NCBI RefSeq assembly: GCF_003628145.1
Contig: NZ_RBZV01000022.1
Coordinates: forward strand, 1 to 34,926
Source of the DNA: Trinickia fusca
Lineage (GTDB): Bacteria; Pseudomonadota; Gammaproteobacteria; Burkholderiales; Burkholderiaceae
Direction: 5' to 3'
DNA: 34,926 nucleotides
Part shown: positions 16,868-24,936 of the stretch, one piece after another
Numbering within the stretch: the stretch's first letter is position 1
Layout of the letters: each line of letters starts with the position of its first letter
Program-made: the position numbers and the translations under genes
Notes under the pieces: model-generated
Told to the model about the DNA's origin: nothing
Databases searched by the model: none
Seen by the model: the letters and a program-made list of their open reading frames with translations, nothing else

Positions 16868-18600
16868 TGGCGCCTGCGATCGTCGTGCTTGGGGTTAGCG
16901 CGCTTGCCACGGCGCGGAGGGTGCAGGAGCGCTACCCTGGTGCGCAAGTGCATGGGCTGGCGACGCGCGTTGAGGCCGATGTGGCGTTCACTGAGCTCGG
17001 TGCGCATTTGCGTGAGCTCTATGCCCGAGGTACGCCAATCGTCGCGCTGTGTGCGGCTGGCATCGTCATTCGCTGCGTGGCGCCGCTGCTCTCGAACAAA
17101 GGGACTGAGCCGCCTGTGCTTGCGCTGGCTGAGGACGGTAGCGCTGTTGTGCCGCTGCTCGGCGGATTGGCTGGCGTTAACGTGATGGCGCGCGCGATCG
17201 CAGAGACGCTAGGCGTGGCTCCGGCGATTACGACGAGTGGTGAGCTGCGGTTTGGGACTTGCGTACTTAATCCGCCTGAGGGTTATGCGTTGGCCGATCT
17301 CGCGCAGGGCAAGCGCTTTGTGTCGGACCTGCTGGCGGGTGCGTCCACGCGTGTCGAAGGCGATGCTCCGTGGCTCGATGACGCTGCGCTGCCGCGCGAT
17401 GCGTCGGCTACAGCGGCTATTCGCGTCACGCCTGAGGTGGCGGATGAACATTCGGGGGACCTGCTGATTCACCCGCGCTGCGTTGTGGCGGCGATGGGGG
17501 ACCGGCAGGCAGTGTCGGCTGATGATATTCGTGCAGCGATGCATATGCACGGGCTTGCGCCGCTATCGCTGGCTGCGTTGCTCGCACCGGCTAATCGTAT
17601 CGGCGAGCGTGCGCTCGAAGAAGCCGCTGATGCGCTTGGTGTGACGCTGCGTTTTGTCGATGTGCATCATGTGGGTGAAGATCAAGCACCGGCGTCGGAA
17701 TCAGCATCAGCATCAGTATCGGTCGCAGAACTCATCGCAGCCGCACTGCGCGTACCGCATAGCGTGCGAGGCGATGGTAGTGACGCGATTGCATTCGCCG
17801 TAGCCACACAGCCGGTCGATCCGACGACCATCGGTCGCGCGCGCGGACGGCTCACGGTGTTGGGCCTCGGCCCCGGCTGCGCCGAACTAATGGTGCCGGC
17901 TGCCCGCACGGCGCTGAACGAAGCCACCGACATCCTTGGCTACGAAACATACGTGAAGATGGCCGGACCATTTCGCGCCGATCAGCGCGTGCGCGGCAGC
18001 GACAACCGCGAGGAATTGCAGCGCGCGCGTCATGCGTTTGCGCTTGCTTGCGAAGGGCGCAGGGTCGTCGTTGTGTCGTCGGGCGATCCTGGCGTGTTTG
18101 CGATGGCGGCAGCCGTGCTCGAAGCGCTCGATGCCTCCGACGATGCACGCTGGACGACCGTCGATTTGCGCATCGTGCCCGGCGTGTCCGCCGCGATGGC
18201 GACAGCCGCGCAAGCAGGTGCGCCGCTCGGCCACGATTTTTGCATGCTGTCGTTGTCCGACAACCTCAAACCCTGGGACATCATCGAGAAGCGGCTCCGG
18301 CACGCGGCCGAGGCCGATCTTGTGATGGCGTTCTATAACCCGATTTCGCGTGCGCGGCCTTGGCAGCTCGACAAGGCGCTCGACATCGTGCGCGCGCATC
18401 GCCCCCCCGCTACCTGTGTCGTGCTGGGCCGGGATATCGGCCGCCCTGGTGCGACGCTGAGGACGACGACGCTCGACGCGTTACGCGCGCAGGATGTCGA
18501 CATGCGCACGATGGTCATTGTTGGTTCGTCGACGACCAGGACCATTCCCGGTGCGCCGCATGGCGAATGGGTTTATACGCCGCGATGGTATCCGCAGTAA
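16855..18600 (+). CDS. cobJ: CbiG-CobJ fusion: cobalt-precorrin-5A hydrolase-like domain plus precorrin-3B C17-methyltransferase
   Basis: The protein has 581 residues. The C-terminal part (about 325-581) is CobJ, which methylates C17 and contracts the ring of precorrin-3B. It starts [20 protein letters not shown] and contains [54 protein letters not shown] and [13 protein letters not shown]. The N-terminal part is CbiG-like, with [21 protein letters not shown] and [21 protein letters not shown]. Its C-terminal CbiG/CobE section (around 215-280) reads [20 protein letters not shown], where relatives usually have a Gly/Cys-containing GxGC motif, so that domain may be degenerate. A Ser/Ala linker near 283 is coded by a hexanucleotide repeat. 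The ATG is preceded by GGGGGAA. Confidence 0.94.
   Translation: MASVMAPAIVVLGVSALATARRVQERYPGAQVHGLATRVEADVAFTELGAHLRELYARGTPIVALCAAGIVIRCVAPLLSNKGTEPPVLALAEDGSAVVPLLGGLAGVNVMARAIAETLGVAPAITTSGELRFGTCVLNPPEGYALADLAQGKRFVSDLLAGASTRVEGDAPWLDDAALPRDASATAAIRVTPEVADEHSGDLLIHPRCVVAAMGDRQAVSADDIRAAMHMHGLAPLSLAALLAPANRIGERALEEAADALGVTLRFVDVHHVGEDQAPASESASASVSVAELIAAALRVPHSVRGDGSDAIAFAVATQPVDPTTIGRARGRLTVLGLGPGCAELMVPAARTALNEATDILGYETYVKMAGPFRADQRVRGSDNREELQRARHAFALACEGRRVVVVSSGDPGVFAMAAAVLEALDASDDARWTTVDLRIVPGVSAAMATAAQAGAPLGHDFCMLSLSDNLKPWDIIEKRLRHAAEADLVMAFYNPISRARPWQLDKALDIVRAHRPPATCVVLGRDIGRPGATLRTTTLDALRAQDVDMRTMVIVGSSTTRTIPGAPHGEWVYTPRWYPQ
17701..17718 (+). repeat. Hexanucleotide tandem repeat in the CbiG-CobJ linker
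   Basis: TCAGCA TCAGCA TCAGTA forms three near-identical 6-base units coding Ser-Ala/Val in the linker between the CbiG-like and CobJ domains. Copy-number change would keep the frame and only alter linker length. Confidence 0.6.
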
Positions 18601-18683
18601 CTCGGGGCCGGTCGCGTGTGCAAGGGCCAAACGCAGCGAGGTACCTGGCAGGGGGTGTCAGCCTGCCCACCAGGCCGCTCCCG

Positions 18684-18896
18684 TCAGTACAGCTTTTTCG
18701 GTGGCAATGACCGTTTGATCTGTTTTCGTAGCCGAGCCACCGCCGCAGCCTTCTTTCGCTTGCGCTTCGCAGTCGGGGTTTCATAGGCCATCCTGGCCCG
18801 CAGTTCCTTCAACAGGCCGGTGCTCTCGATCGAGCGTCGGAAGCGGCGCAACGCAACTTCCACAGGTTCGTTCAGCTTGGGTGTGACGATAGTCAA
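18684..18896 (-). CDS. rpsU: 30S ribosomal protein S21
   Basis: S21 is a small basic protein of the 30S subunit, involved in initiation. The proposed protein is 70 residues, the family length. It reads [19 protein letters not shown] at the start, then [29 protein letters not shown], and ends in the standard PKKLY. Aligned with the usual MTTVVLKENEPFEVA start, translation begins at a TTG (18896), with AGGA six bases upstream. An in-frame extension to 19124 has no S21 character. Burkholderiaceae carry several rpsU copies; this one lies divergent from a cold-shock gene, suggesting a stress-related paralogue rather than the housekeeping copy. Confidence 0.92.
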   Translation of the reverse strand: MTIVTPKLNEPVEVALRRFRRSIESTGLLKELRARMAYETPTAKRKRKKAAAVARLRKQIKRSLPPKKLY

Positions 18897-19398
18897 TTCT
18901 GTTCCTGGTTGTGAGTTTGCGCCGTGAATCGTCCGGATGTCTGCGGCGGTGTGCGCCGTCTGTCGATGCTGAACGGCGTTTAATGAGAAGCAAAGACTTG
19001 GTCGGCGCTCTTGATGCTCCGCGATCTTTGCTCCGGACGTGCGCTGGATTTCACGCAACCGGATTGGATATAGTTCGAAGTTCCGATCGAAAAGTGCGGC
19101 GTGAGGCGATCTGCTTGCGATCATTATGCGCGTGATAAAGCGACATGTAACGACATTTTTGCCTCAAACCACGATCTATTTCACGCATTTCGTGCTGTTA
19201 CGTTTGGTCTCGCGAAATCAGTTGACCAGGCCTGGCTATCCGCGTATCGTGACCGATGAAGTAGTCAGGAAGTCAATTGGTGCTCGTCTCATGTCCGCCA
19301 TTTGCGCGGAGTTCGCTGTCCTTTTTCTCCCTCTTGATGCTTTTCCCCGTTGCCGTGTGGAACGGGAATGATCAGTTTATTTTTTTGAGGGATTCATC
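18897..19398. promoter_or_regulatory. rpsU-csp divergent intergenic region and csp 5' leader
   Basis: The 502 bp between the divergent rpsU and cold-shock genes contains no convincing gene. Its composition is more AT-rich than its surroundings. Near the right end a hairpin, TTCCCCGTT / AACGGGAA with one bulged C (about 19343-19368), precedes a T-rich run and the cold-shock gene's GAGG site at 19388-19391. A long structured leader with an accessible site next to a T-run fits cold-shock mRNAs, which are regulated by RNA refolding. No promoter could be fixed with confidence. Confidence 0.4.
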
Positions 19399-19602
19399 AT
19401 GGATACCGGTACCGTCAAATGGTTCAACGAAAGCAAGGGCTTTGGCTTCATCACCCCTGACGCAGGCGGCCCCGACCTGTTTGCGCATTTTTCGGAAATC
19501 TCGGGCGACGGCTTCAAGACGTTGACTGACAACCAGAAGGTCAGCTTCGAGACGAAGCAAGGCCCGAAGGGGCTTCAGGCATCCAACATCAAGCCACTGT
19601 AA
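19399..19602 (+). CDS. cspA: Cold-shock protein, CspA family
   Basis: This 67-residue single cold-shock domain, an OB fold that binds single-stranded RNA and DNA, acts as an RNA chaperone. It begins [20 protein letters not shown] with RNP1 (KGFGFI). RNP2 reads DLFAHF, slightly altered from the usual VFVHF, and the end is [11 protein letters not shown]. The ATG has GAGG eight bases upstream. It is followed by a strong GC hairpin. The csp symbol denotes the family; which paralogue it is cannot be told here. Confidence 0.96.
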   Translation: MDTGTVKWFNESKGFGFITPDAGGPDLFAHFSEISGDGFKTLTDNQKVSFETKQGPKGLQASNIKPL

Positions 19603-19612
19603 TTCGTTCTCG

Positions 19613-19641
19613 GGCGTCCGCGGCCTCGAACAGCGGACGCC
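19613..19641 (+). terminator. Hairpin downstream of the cold-shock gene
   Basis: A perfect 9-bp stem, GGCGTCCGC (19613-19621) with GCGGACGCC (19633-19641), encloses an 11-base loop. It begins 11 bases after the csp stop. There is no T-run, so it may terminate inefficiently or protect the 3' end of the message. Confidence 0.6.
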
Positions 19642-19797
19642 GCCCCGCCGCATTGGCGCCCCGACCGGCCGTTCGGTCAAGCAGGGCGCATCCCTATCTG
19701 CATCTCCCCCTCCAGCTTTGCCCACCGATCCGAACAGATCAGTGTCCCTTTGCGGGAAGGCGCAGTCCTGCTCTCAGGTTCAATTCCATCACCAATA

Positions 19798-20022
19798 ATG
19801 CAAATTTCTACCACCAGACAATATCTCGGTTATGCCGTCTGGCCGTCTGCTCACTGTCTGCCTGACGGCTGTTTTTCCTCAAATGTAACGCTCACACGAC
19901 CCGATGCCCGTTCCGGACCTACGCTTTACGAGTTCTATTCGCTCGGGTATTTCGTCAACGAAGAAGACGCGCTCGGTTATTCCGACCAATGGGCGCGAGA
20001 CTGGATCGATACGCGCGGCTGA
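19798..20022 (+). CDS. Small protein of unknown function (paralogue group A)
   Basis: A 74-residue frame, starting MQISTTRQYLGYAVWPSAHC and ending GYFVNEEDALGYSDQWARDW followed by IDTRG. The end resembles that of the neighbouring minus-strand protein at 20081-20296 (LREDAIAYAKNWAQEWLGARFG): both have an acidic-Asp-Ala pair, a Tyr and a W-A-x-x-W motif in register. The ATG at 19798 lacks a clear ribosome binding site and an in-frame TTG at 19750 is possible. No function is recognised. It is convergent with 20081-20296 and lies downstream of the cold-shock gene. Confidence 0.6.
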   Translation: MQISTTRQYLGYAVWPSAHCLPDGCFSSNVTLTRPDARSGPTLYEFYSLGYFVNEEDALGYSDQWARDWIDTRG

Positions 20023-20080
20023 CGATACGTCTTTGGTCTTGAAACGGACCTCACCACCAGATTCTGATTCCCCCAGCCTC

Positions 20081-20296
20081 TCAGCCAAAGCGCGCGCCCA
20101 ACCACTCCTGCGCCCAATTTTTCGCATAGGCAATTGCGTCTTCGCGTAAGTCGAAGCCAGCCAAATCGCCGCTTAGATGAATGTCATACTCGCTGCCGTC
20201 GGTACGGCTGGTACTGATGCGAGCATGGGCCATGTATTCGCCGTCAGCCCTGCGTGGCGTCGGATCGATGACGAATCGGGTCGAATTGAAGCGCAT
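20081..20296 (-). CDS. Small protein of unknown function (paralogue group A)
   Basis: 71 residues, starting MRFNSTRFVIDPTPRRADGE, with IHLSGDLAGFDLREDAIAYA in the second half and ending WLGARFG. The ATG is preceded by AAGGAAAG at good spacing, which supports translation. The fold looks like alternating strands followed by one amphipathic helix. It shares its C-terminal pattern with the proteins at 19798-20022 and, more weakly, 20685-20975. It is the third of three small minus-strand genes spaced by 72-76 bases. I do not recognise the family by name. Confidence 0.75.
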   Translation of the reverse strand: MRFNSTRFVIDPTPRRADGEYMAHARISTSRTDGSEYDIHLSGDLAGFDLREDAIAYAKNWAQEWLGARFG

Positions 20297-20368
20297 TTTC
20301 TTTCCTTGCGCGGTTGCCGCGCGACTATGATCGTTGCGGAGCGTCTCTCGTGGATGGGAAGAGACTCG

Positions 20369-20608
20369 TCACGCGTTCAAAAGGGCCATGATCTGGCCGG
20401 CCTCACGGTCCGACTCACAACTCGTCATGCCGTCTTTGCACAGCAGCGCGCGAATTGACACGAACATCAGATAGGCGTCCGCATCGACCTCGTGACGACC
20501 GTCGCGAATGACGCCTTCCAGCTCGGCACGGGCTCCCAACGGCAGAAACCGGTCAACGATGCCGGAACCGTCGCATCGAATCCACCTCAACAGGTCAGCC
20601 CTGTCCAT
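20369..20608 (-). CDS. Small protein of unknown function
   Basis: 79 residues, starting MDRADLLRWIRCDGSGIVDR and ending REAGQIMALLNA. A GGAGG sits just before the ATG at 20608 (GGAGGTTCTATATG), so the start is well supported although the frame stays open further upstream. The protein looks helical and soluble, with two cysteines near the end (LLCKDGMTSCESD). It lies between two small related genes on the same strand, probably in one operon. The function is unknown. Confidence 0.7.
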   Translation of the reverse strand: MDRADLLRWIRCDGSGIVDRFLPLGARAELEGVIRDGRHEVDADAYLMFVSIRALLCKDGMTSCESDREAGQIMALLNA

Positions 20609-20684
20609 ATAGAACCTCCAATGTTGCCTGCGTGCCCTACCGCAGGCGCGCGCCGCTGGGTTCCGGTATGGAACAAGGCGCGAC

Positions 20685-20975
20685 TCACAACTCCAGATCA
20701 AGGACGTTCGTGTCCTGAGAGCAGGTATCGATGAGGTGCTCGGCATAGGCAGTCGATGCACGCCGCGCGTCGCCTGCGTTCTGGAAGGCCTTGGCCACCA
20801 GGAGCGGAAATACGCGGCTGCGCGACACCCCCTCCGAGCCTCCCGGTTCCTGGATACGCACGGCAGCGTCGAACCCTTCGTCGTAGTTATGCCCGAACCC
20901 AGGCTCAGCGGCATGACGCGGATAGACGAGCGGATGAATTTCCAGCCCGCGGTAGAGACGGAAACCAGTTGTCAT
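20685..20975 (-). CDS. Small protein of unknown function (paralogue group A, distant)
   Basis: 96 residues, starting MTTGFRLYRGLEIHPLVYPR and ending AYAEHLIDTCSQDTNVLDLE plus a final Leu. An AAGGG lies before the ATG at 20975. The region around QNAGDARRASTAYAEHLIDT resembles the ends of the two other small proteins nearby: an acidic-Asp-Ala pair, a Tyr-Ala, then Ile-Asp. All three start with strands containing an aromatic-Arg/Gly pattern. It heads the small-gene run on the minus strand, downstream of the infA paralogue. The function is unknown. Confidence 0.7.
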   Translation of the reverse strand: MTTGFRLYRGLEIHPLVYPRHAAEPGFGHNYDEGFDAAVRIQEPGGSEGVSRSRVFPLLVAKAFQNAGDARRASTAYAEHLIDTCSQDTNVLDLEL

Positions 20976-21292
20976 GGGTGCCCTTGAGGCCGCATCACCA
21001 CGCGGCGGAATGGGGAAGGCGTGTGTGCGACTGAACTCAGTCTCCACACGATTGGCCGCGTCGTTCGGCCTGCGATGAAAGTGGGCGGCCCGATTCCCTG
21101 GGAAATGGCGACTGCGGAGGCGCCGGAACGGCCGTGGGACGATCAACCACCCCATGCTACGCCCATTGCCGGATTTGTACAGCGGAAGTTTTTCTTGTTC
21201 GCGCTTCTTTGGCGAAGCGAGCAAGCTGGATCGACCGCGGGGTAGCATCATGGTGCTGACGAGGCCGTAGCCGACGCTCTCGTGCCGCCGCG
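20976..21292. other. Intergenic stretch, no gene seen
   Basis: 317 bp between the infA paralogue and the small-gene run on the minus strand. An imperfect hairpin (CTTGTTCGCGCTTC against GAAGCGAGCAAG, 21194-21225) is present, but it lacks a T-run on the minus strand. The open frames here have no recognisable protein and no ribosome binding site. Confidence 0.4.
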
Positions 21293-21559
21293 TCAACGAC
21301 GGCGAAATGCGGCTCTTTGCGCTGCGCCGCCGCTCCGCTCGTCCTTGTGTCGAAAATTGATTCCTCCCTTCGTCAGGTCGTACATCGAGAGTTCCAGCGT
21401 GACCCGATCACCTGCAAGGATACGGATGTGATGCTTCCGGATACAGCCGGACGCGTACGTGCCCACCACGACGCCAGTGTCTAGCGTGACGCGGTAGCGG
21501 CTGTCCGGCGGCACTTCATCAACGATACCGTCGAGTTCCAGCAGTTCTTCTTTTTTCAT
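21293..21559 (-). CDS. infA: Translation initiation factor IF-1 (accessory copy)
   Basis: IF-1 binds the 30S A site during initiation. This protein of 88 residues begins [20 protein letters not shown], then [20 protein letters not shown], and carries the family core [22 protein letters not shown], with KGRINFRH altered to KGGINFRH. It has a basic C-terminal tail ([16 protein letters not shown]), whereas housekeeping IF-1 is about 72 residues, so this looks like the second Burkholderia copy. AGGA precedes the ATG at 21559. Nearby S21 and a cold-shock protein suggest low-temperature or stress use. Confidence 0.92.
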   Translation of the reverse strand: MKKEELLELDGIVDEVPPDSRYRVTLDTGVVVGTYASGCIRKHHIRILAGDRVTLELSMYDLTKGGINFRHKDERSGGAAQRAAFRRR

Positions 21560-22009
21560 TCGGGAATCCTGATTAATTTTCTGGACATCGCTCTACGATG
21601 CCTCGTCGAGCAAGAAACTGCGAGCGTTGATAGGCACACACTCGCGCGATAGTGAGAAGCATGCCCCCCCGCATTTGACGGGGTTCAGAAGTAGAAGCTA
21701 CGCGGCCATGGCCAGCCGCTGCTTTCGCGCAAATCCCGTGCGCGTCGTATCGAATTTTGTGTGCGTAGCCCCCCAGACGAAATCACCGCTGCACATTATC
21801 GTGTTCTTGTGTGCCGCATTGAGCAAACCAAAGCTCCGTCTGGCAAGAACACCGGCACTGCGGTTGTGTCTATGGCCACGAACTACGTAACAATGATTCT
21901 TGGACGAAAGGGGGCAAAGCCGAAGCGATAACTCGTCAAACAATAAGCCGACAACCAAGCGGTTACATGCATGCCCAGCAATTTCGAGAAACCCAATAGA
22001 GGGGAAAGG
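21560..22009. other. Intergenic stretch, no gene seen
   Basis: 450 bp between the divergent infA copy and the CAP-domain gene. Base composition is more even than in neighbouring genes. A minus-strand frame across it is mainly the antisense of the CAP gene. I see no RNA gene, repeat or clear promoter. An in-frame ATG at 21971 lies inside the stretch if the CAP protein starts earlier than proposed. Confidence 0.4.
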
Positions 22010-22945
22010 TTGAGGGGGAATTGGAATCTGAAGGCCATCGCGTTTCGTGTCGCCTTGGCTGGTTTCGTAACGCTGTTGGCTTGCGTGAGCCCCTCTTCGA
22101 TCAGGGGGAACCTGACGACGCCGCAGTACGCTGCCGGCAGCGCCAGGCTTGCCGCATTCAACCTTCTGAACCAACAGCGGCAACAATGCGGCTTCCCTGC
22201 GTTTCAGGACAACGCCTATCTGGATCAAGCGGCGAACGCGCACGCGCGGTACGAGCAATCGGCCGACGAGCCCTCGGATACGGAGGTGTTCGGCCGACCG
22301 GGCTTCACCGGCCAGACCTACGCAGACCGGGCGGTGCATTTCGGGTTTCCGAGTGGTTTGGACGTTGGGGGCGTCGGTGCGGGCTTCACTGACCGCTCGA
22401 CCACGGAAGCGCTGTACGGACAAGCTCTTGTCTATGCCTGGCTGTCGGGCGTGTATCACCTTCCGCCACTTATGGAGCCGGCGACGGACGTGGGCGTGGG
22501 TGAGGTCGACAGCACGAGCGGAGGCACGGCAACCGTGTGGGGTTCGATGAGTTTCGCGAACCTACAATCGATGACGACGAATTCGCCGCTAACTTTCCCC
22601 TGCCAAGGCACGACCGGCGTCGCCTTTGAGGGGGTCACCGAAAATCCAAAGCCTCCCGACACGAGCGGATTGTGGGGCACGCCGATTGGTGTGATGGGCA
22701 ACCCCACGGACACCATCGTCCTCCGATCGGGTACGGTGACCGACATGTTGGGGCACATCATCACGCTGCGATTACTTTATTCCGCGAACGACCCGAATAA
22801 GGAACTTCAGTCGTATGCGGCAGTGGCATACCCGCCAATGCCGCTGTCACCGAATACGCAATACATGGTGTCCATCACGGGCGTAGTGAATGGCGTAGCT
22901 TTCTCACGCAGTTTCAGTTTCACGACTGGCGATATCGTGCAGTGA
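22010..22945 (+). CDS. CAP-domain (SCP/PR1-like) lipoprotein
   Basis: The proposed 311-residue protein has a lipoprotein signal: a basic start, a hydrophobic core (VALAGFVTLLAC) and a lipobox LLAC, giving a lipid-anchored cysteine near residue 25. A CAP domain follows at about 40-185, with AAFNLLNQQRQQCGFPAFQD, LDQAANAHARYEQS and a hydrophobic VGVGEVDSTSGG strand. The C-terminal 110 residues form a beta-rich domain (LSPNTQYMVSITGVVNGVAF) like a bacterial Ig/fibronectin-type fold. TTG at 22010 follows GAGGGGAAAGG and gives a compact signal peptide; the in-frame ATG at 21971 has no ribosome binding site. CAP proteins are secreted or surface proteins of varied role; the role here is unknown. Confidence 0.85.
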   Translation: MRGNWNLKAIAFRVALAGFVTLLACVSPSSIRGNLTTPQYAAGSARLAAFNLLNQQRQQCGFPAFQDNAYLDQAANAHARYEQSADEPSDTEVFGRPGFTGQTYADRAVHFGFPSGLDVGGVGAGFTDRSTTEALYGQALVYAWLSGVYHLPPLMEPATDVGVGEVDSTSGGTATVWGSMSFANLQSMTTNSPLTFPCQGTTGVAFEGVTENPKPPDTSGLWGTPIGVMGNPTDTIVLRSGTVTDMLGHIITLRLLYSANDPNKELQSYAAVAYPPMPLSPNTQYMVSITGVVNGVAFSRSFSFTTGDIVQ

Positions 22946-22996
22946 CCTTGCCGCACGGTTCACTTTGGACAGTCAGTCAACCAAGTGCCCGAGTAG

Positions 22997-23037
22997 CCAG
23001 GCAGGCGGGCGACGCCTAATGGCCGACTGCTGCCTGG
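22997..23037. repeat. Inverted repeat downstream of the CAP gene
   Basis: CCAGGCAG (22997-23004) and CTGCCTGG (23030-23037) form a perfect 8-bp inverted repeat around a 25-base GC-rich loop. It lies 51 bases after the CAP-gene stop and could be a factor-assisted terminator. There is no T-run, so the role is uncertain. Confidence 0.4.
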
Positions 23038-23195
23038 TGCGGTAGGCAGAAGCCGCCCCGTTCTGGTCCTTGGATATGGTGCAGTGATAATGGCGGCTTT
23101 CGAGGCCAAACGGTCATCCGGCCGCGGCGAGCGCGGCCCTCTATACTTCGCTCGATGTCATCCCCGCTGTGACTCCGCGCAAGGATCGGTGCGTC

Positions 23196-23828
23196 ATGAA
23201 AATTAAAGGCGGTGTAATCCTTGAACTTGTCGTCAATCTCTTGCTGCCCTGGCTTGTGTACCGCTTGGCGCTGCCTCATTTCGGCCGGGTAGGCGCGCTC
23301 TACGCATCAGCAGTGCCGCCGCTCGCCTGGAGCGTCGCCGAGTTCGTAAAGTCTCGCCGCCTCGACGCGCTTAGCGCCTTGGTCTTGTTGGGGATTGCAC
23401 TGTCGATCATCTTCATGGCGCTCGGGGGTAATCCGCGCGTGCTCCTTGTGCGTGAATCGCTGGTTTCCGGTGCGATCGGCACCGCTTTTCTGCTCTCACT
23501 CCTCCTCGAACAGCCTCTCGCCTTCTATCTCGCTCGCGCCACAATCGCTCGCGAGCAGGCAGGCGGCGCTGCACGCTTTGAGACCCTATGGAATGAACGG
23601 CCTCGCCTTCGCGCGTCGCTCCGCCTGATGACGCTTGTTTGGGGCACGGCGCTTACTGCGGAGACTCTTTTGCGCTGCTGGCTAGCATGGCATTGGTCCG
23701 TCGAACGCTGTCTTATCGTGTTGCCATTTATCAGCTACTCGATCTATGGCGGCCTAATGCTCTGGACGTTCTGGTTCCGGGGTCGGTTGCGCGAACGCGA
23801 GGGGGCATCGAAAGATGGTCTGAAGTAA
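23196..23828 (+). CDS. VC0807-type integral membrane protein
   Basis: 210 residues with about six hydrophobic helices: ILELVVNLLLPWLVYRLALP, LYASAVPPLAWSVAEFV, ALSALVLLGIALSIIFMAL, GAIGTAFLLSLLLEQPLAFY, LMTLVWGTALTAETLL and LPFISYSIYGGLMLWTFWF. The order, with a basic stretch after helix 2 and ARFETLWNERPRLRASLR before helix 5, matches the VC0807-family inner-membrane proteins of unknown function. ATG 23196, with AAGGA ten bases upstream, is preferred to the GTG at 23169. It is a single gene with no obvious partner. Confidence 0.82.
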   Translation: MKIKGGVILELVVNLLLPWLVYRLALPHFGRVGALYASAVPPLAWSVAEFVKSRRLDALSALVLLGIALSIIFMALGGNPRVLLVRESLVSGAIGTAFLLSLLLEQPLAFYLARATIAREQAGGAARFETLWNERPRLRASLRLMTLVWGTALTAETLLRCWLAWHWSVERCLIVLPFISYSIYGGLMLWTFWFRGRLREREGASKDGLK

Positions 23829-23912
23829 GGTGGATCATTCGCAACGAGCGAAGTTACCCAGCCTTGCTCAGAGAGGTACACGAATGAACGAGTCATTCAT
23901 CAGCGAGCTCGA

Positions 23913-24875
23913 TCACCGTGACTCCCCCTGCCAATCCGCCGCGATCTGCGCCAGCCTCTCCCTGAGCCAGACGCTACCCGGGTCAGCCTGATTGCGCGGA
24001 TGCCATGCGGCGAAGAACGAGAATCCGCGCGCCTCGAACGGCAGCTCGAACACATCGAGCACATCACGATAGCGCGTCGCGAGCCGCGACGGCAGCGTCG
24101 AGACATAGTCCGTTCGCGCCAGCAGCTCAGGCACGAGCGTGAAGTGCTGAACCGAGAGCACAACGCGGCGCGCGCGCCCAAGCGACTGCAAATGCTCGTC
24201 CATGAAACCAAAGAAGCTGCCGCCACTCGTCGAAACGAGCACATGGCCGAGTGCGCAGTAGCTATCGAGATCCAGCGGCGCGAGCCCGCGCGGATGCCCC
24301 TTGCGCTGCACAAAGACGAAGTGCTCGTCGTAGAGCTTGCGTGCCTTCGTCCACGCCGGAATCATCCGCTCTGAGCCGATCAGCAGATCGATCTCACCGC
24401 GCTCGAAGCGCTCGACGCACGTCGATTGCTCCGCGAGGACGAACGCGAGCTGCACGCCCGGCCCCACATGCTCGGCCCAAGACTGCATCAGCTGAAAGCC
24501 GAGCACGGCGATCGCCTGATCGCTGGCGGCAATCGTGAAATGGCGCGTGTCGGCGAACGGATCGAAGGCCGGCTGCTGGCGAACTACGGCTTCAAGCTGC
24601 TTGAGCACATCGCGCAGCGGCAACGTCAGCTCCACGGCGCGCGCACTTCTCGTCATGCCGCGGCCGCCTGGCGACGGAATCAAAAGCGGATCACCGAAGA
24701 TCCGCCGCAGCCGCGCGAGCTGTGTCGACAGCGCCGGCTGCGTCAGATGCAGCCGCTCGGCGGCACGCGTCACGTTGGCCTCCTCGAGCAGCACGTCAAG
24801 CGACACGAGCAGATTCAGATCGATGCCTCTTATATCAATCACGTTGATAGGTCCAATGTCGATAATTAATTTCAA
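23913..24875 (-). CDS. LysR-family transcriptional regulator
   Basis: 320 residues. The N-terminal winged helix-turn-helix (about 18-78) reads IDLNLLVSLDVLLEEANVTR, then AAERLHLTQPALSTQLARLRR, ending with FGDPLLIP. The effector-binding domain follows at about 105-305. It resembles NodD/NahR-like members that sense aromatic or hydrophobic compounds, although the ligand is unknown. ATG 24875 is given; a GTG at 24842 would place the start nearer the usual position (MIDIRGIDLNLL) and widen the divergent control region. It is divergent from the oxidoreductase gene at 24937 and probably regulates it. The AT-rich gap should hold the operator. Confidence 0.93.
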   Translation of the reverse strand: MKLIIDIGPINVIDIRGIDLNLLVSLDVLLEEANVTRAAERLHLTQPALSTQLARLRRIFGDPLLIPSPGGRGMTRSARAVELTLPLRDVLKQLEAVVRQQPAFDPFADTRHFTIAASDQAIAVLGFQLMQSWAEHVGPGVQLAFVLAEQSTCVERFERGEIDLLIGSERMIPAWTKARKLYDEHFVFVQRKGHPRGLAPLDLDSYCALGHVLVSTSGGSFFGFMDEHLQSLGRARRVVLSVQHFTLVPELLARTDYVSTLPSRLATRYRDVLDVFELPFEARGFSFFAAWHPRNQADPGSVWLRERLAQIAADWQGESR

Positions 24876-24936
24876 GAATACGTCGACTGCTATTACAGTT
24901 CAATCCGTCCGATGCCCTTTTCTTTGGAGAGAGACG

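Noticed and set aside
18644-18674. Hairpin between cobJ and rpsU as a terminator
   Set aside because: GGCAGG/CCTGCC can pair, with outer CCT/AGG, but the stem is interrupted and there is no T-run on either strand.
18897-19124. S21 with a 76-residue N-terminal extension
   Set aside because: The extension has no family similarity and the TTG start gives the exact S21 length and alignment.
21194-21225. Terminator for the infA copy
   Set aside because: The hairpin is imperfect and is followed on the minus strand by A's rather than T's.
21698-22459. 253-residue minus-strand gene opposite the CAP gene
   Set aside because: It is largely the antisense frame of the CAP-domain gene, with no recognisable protein or ribosome binding site.
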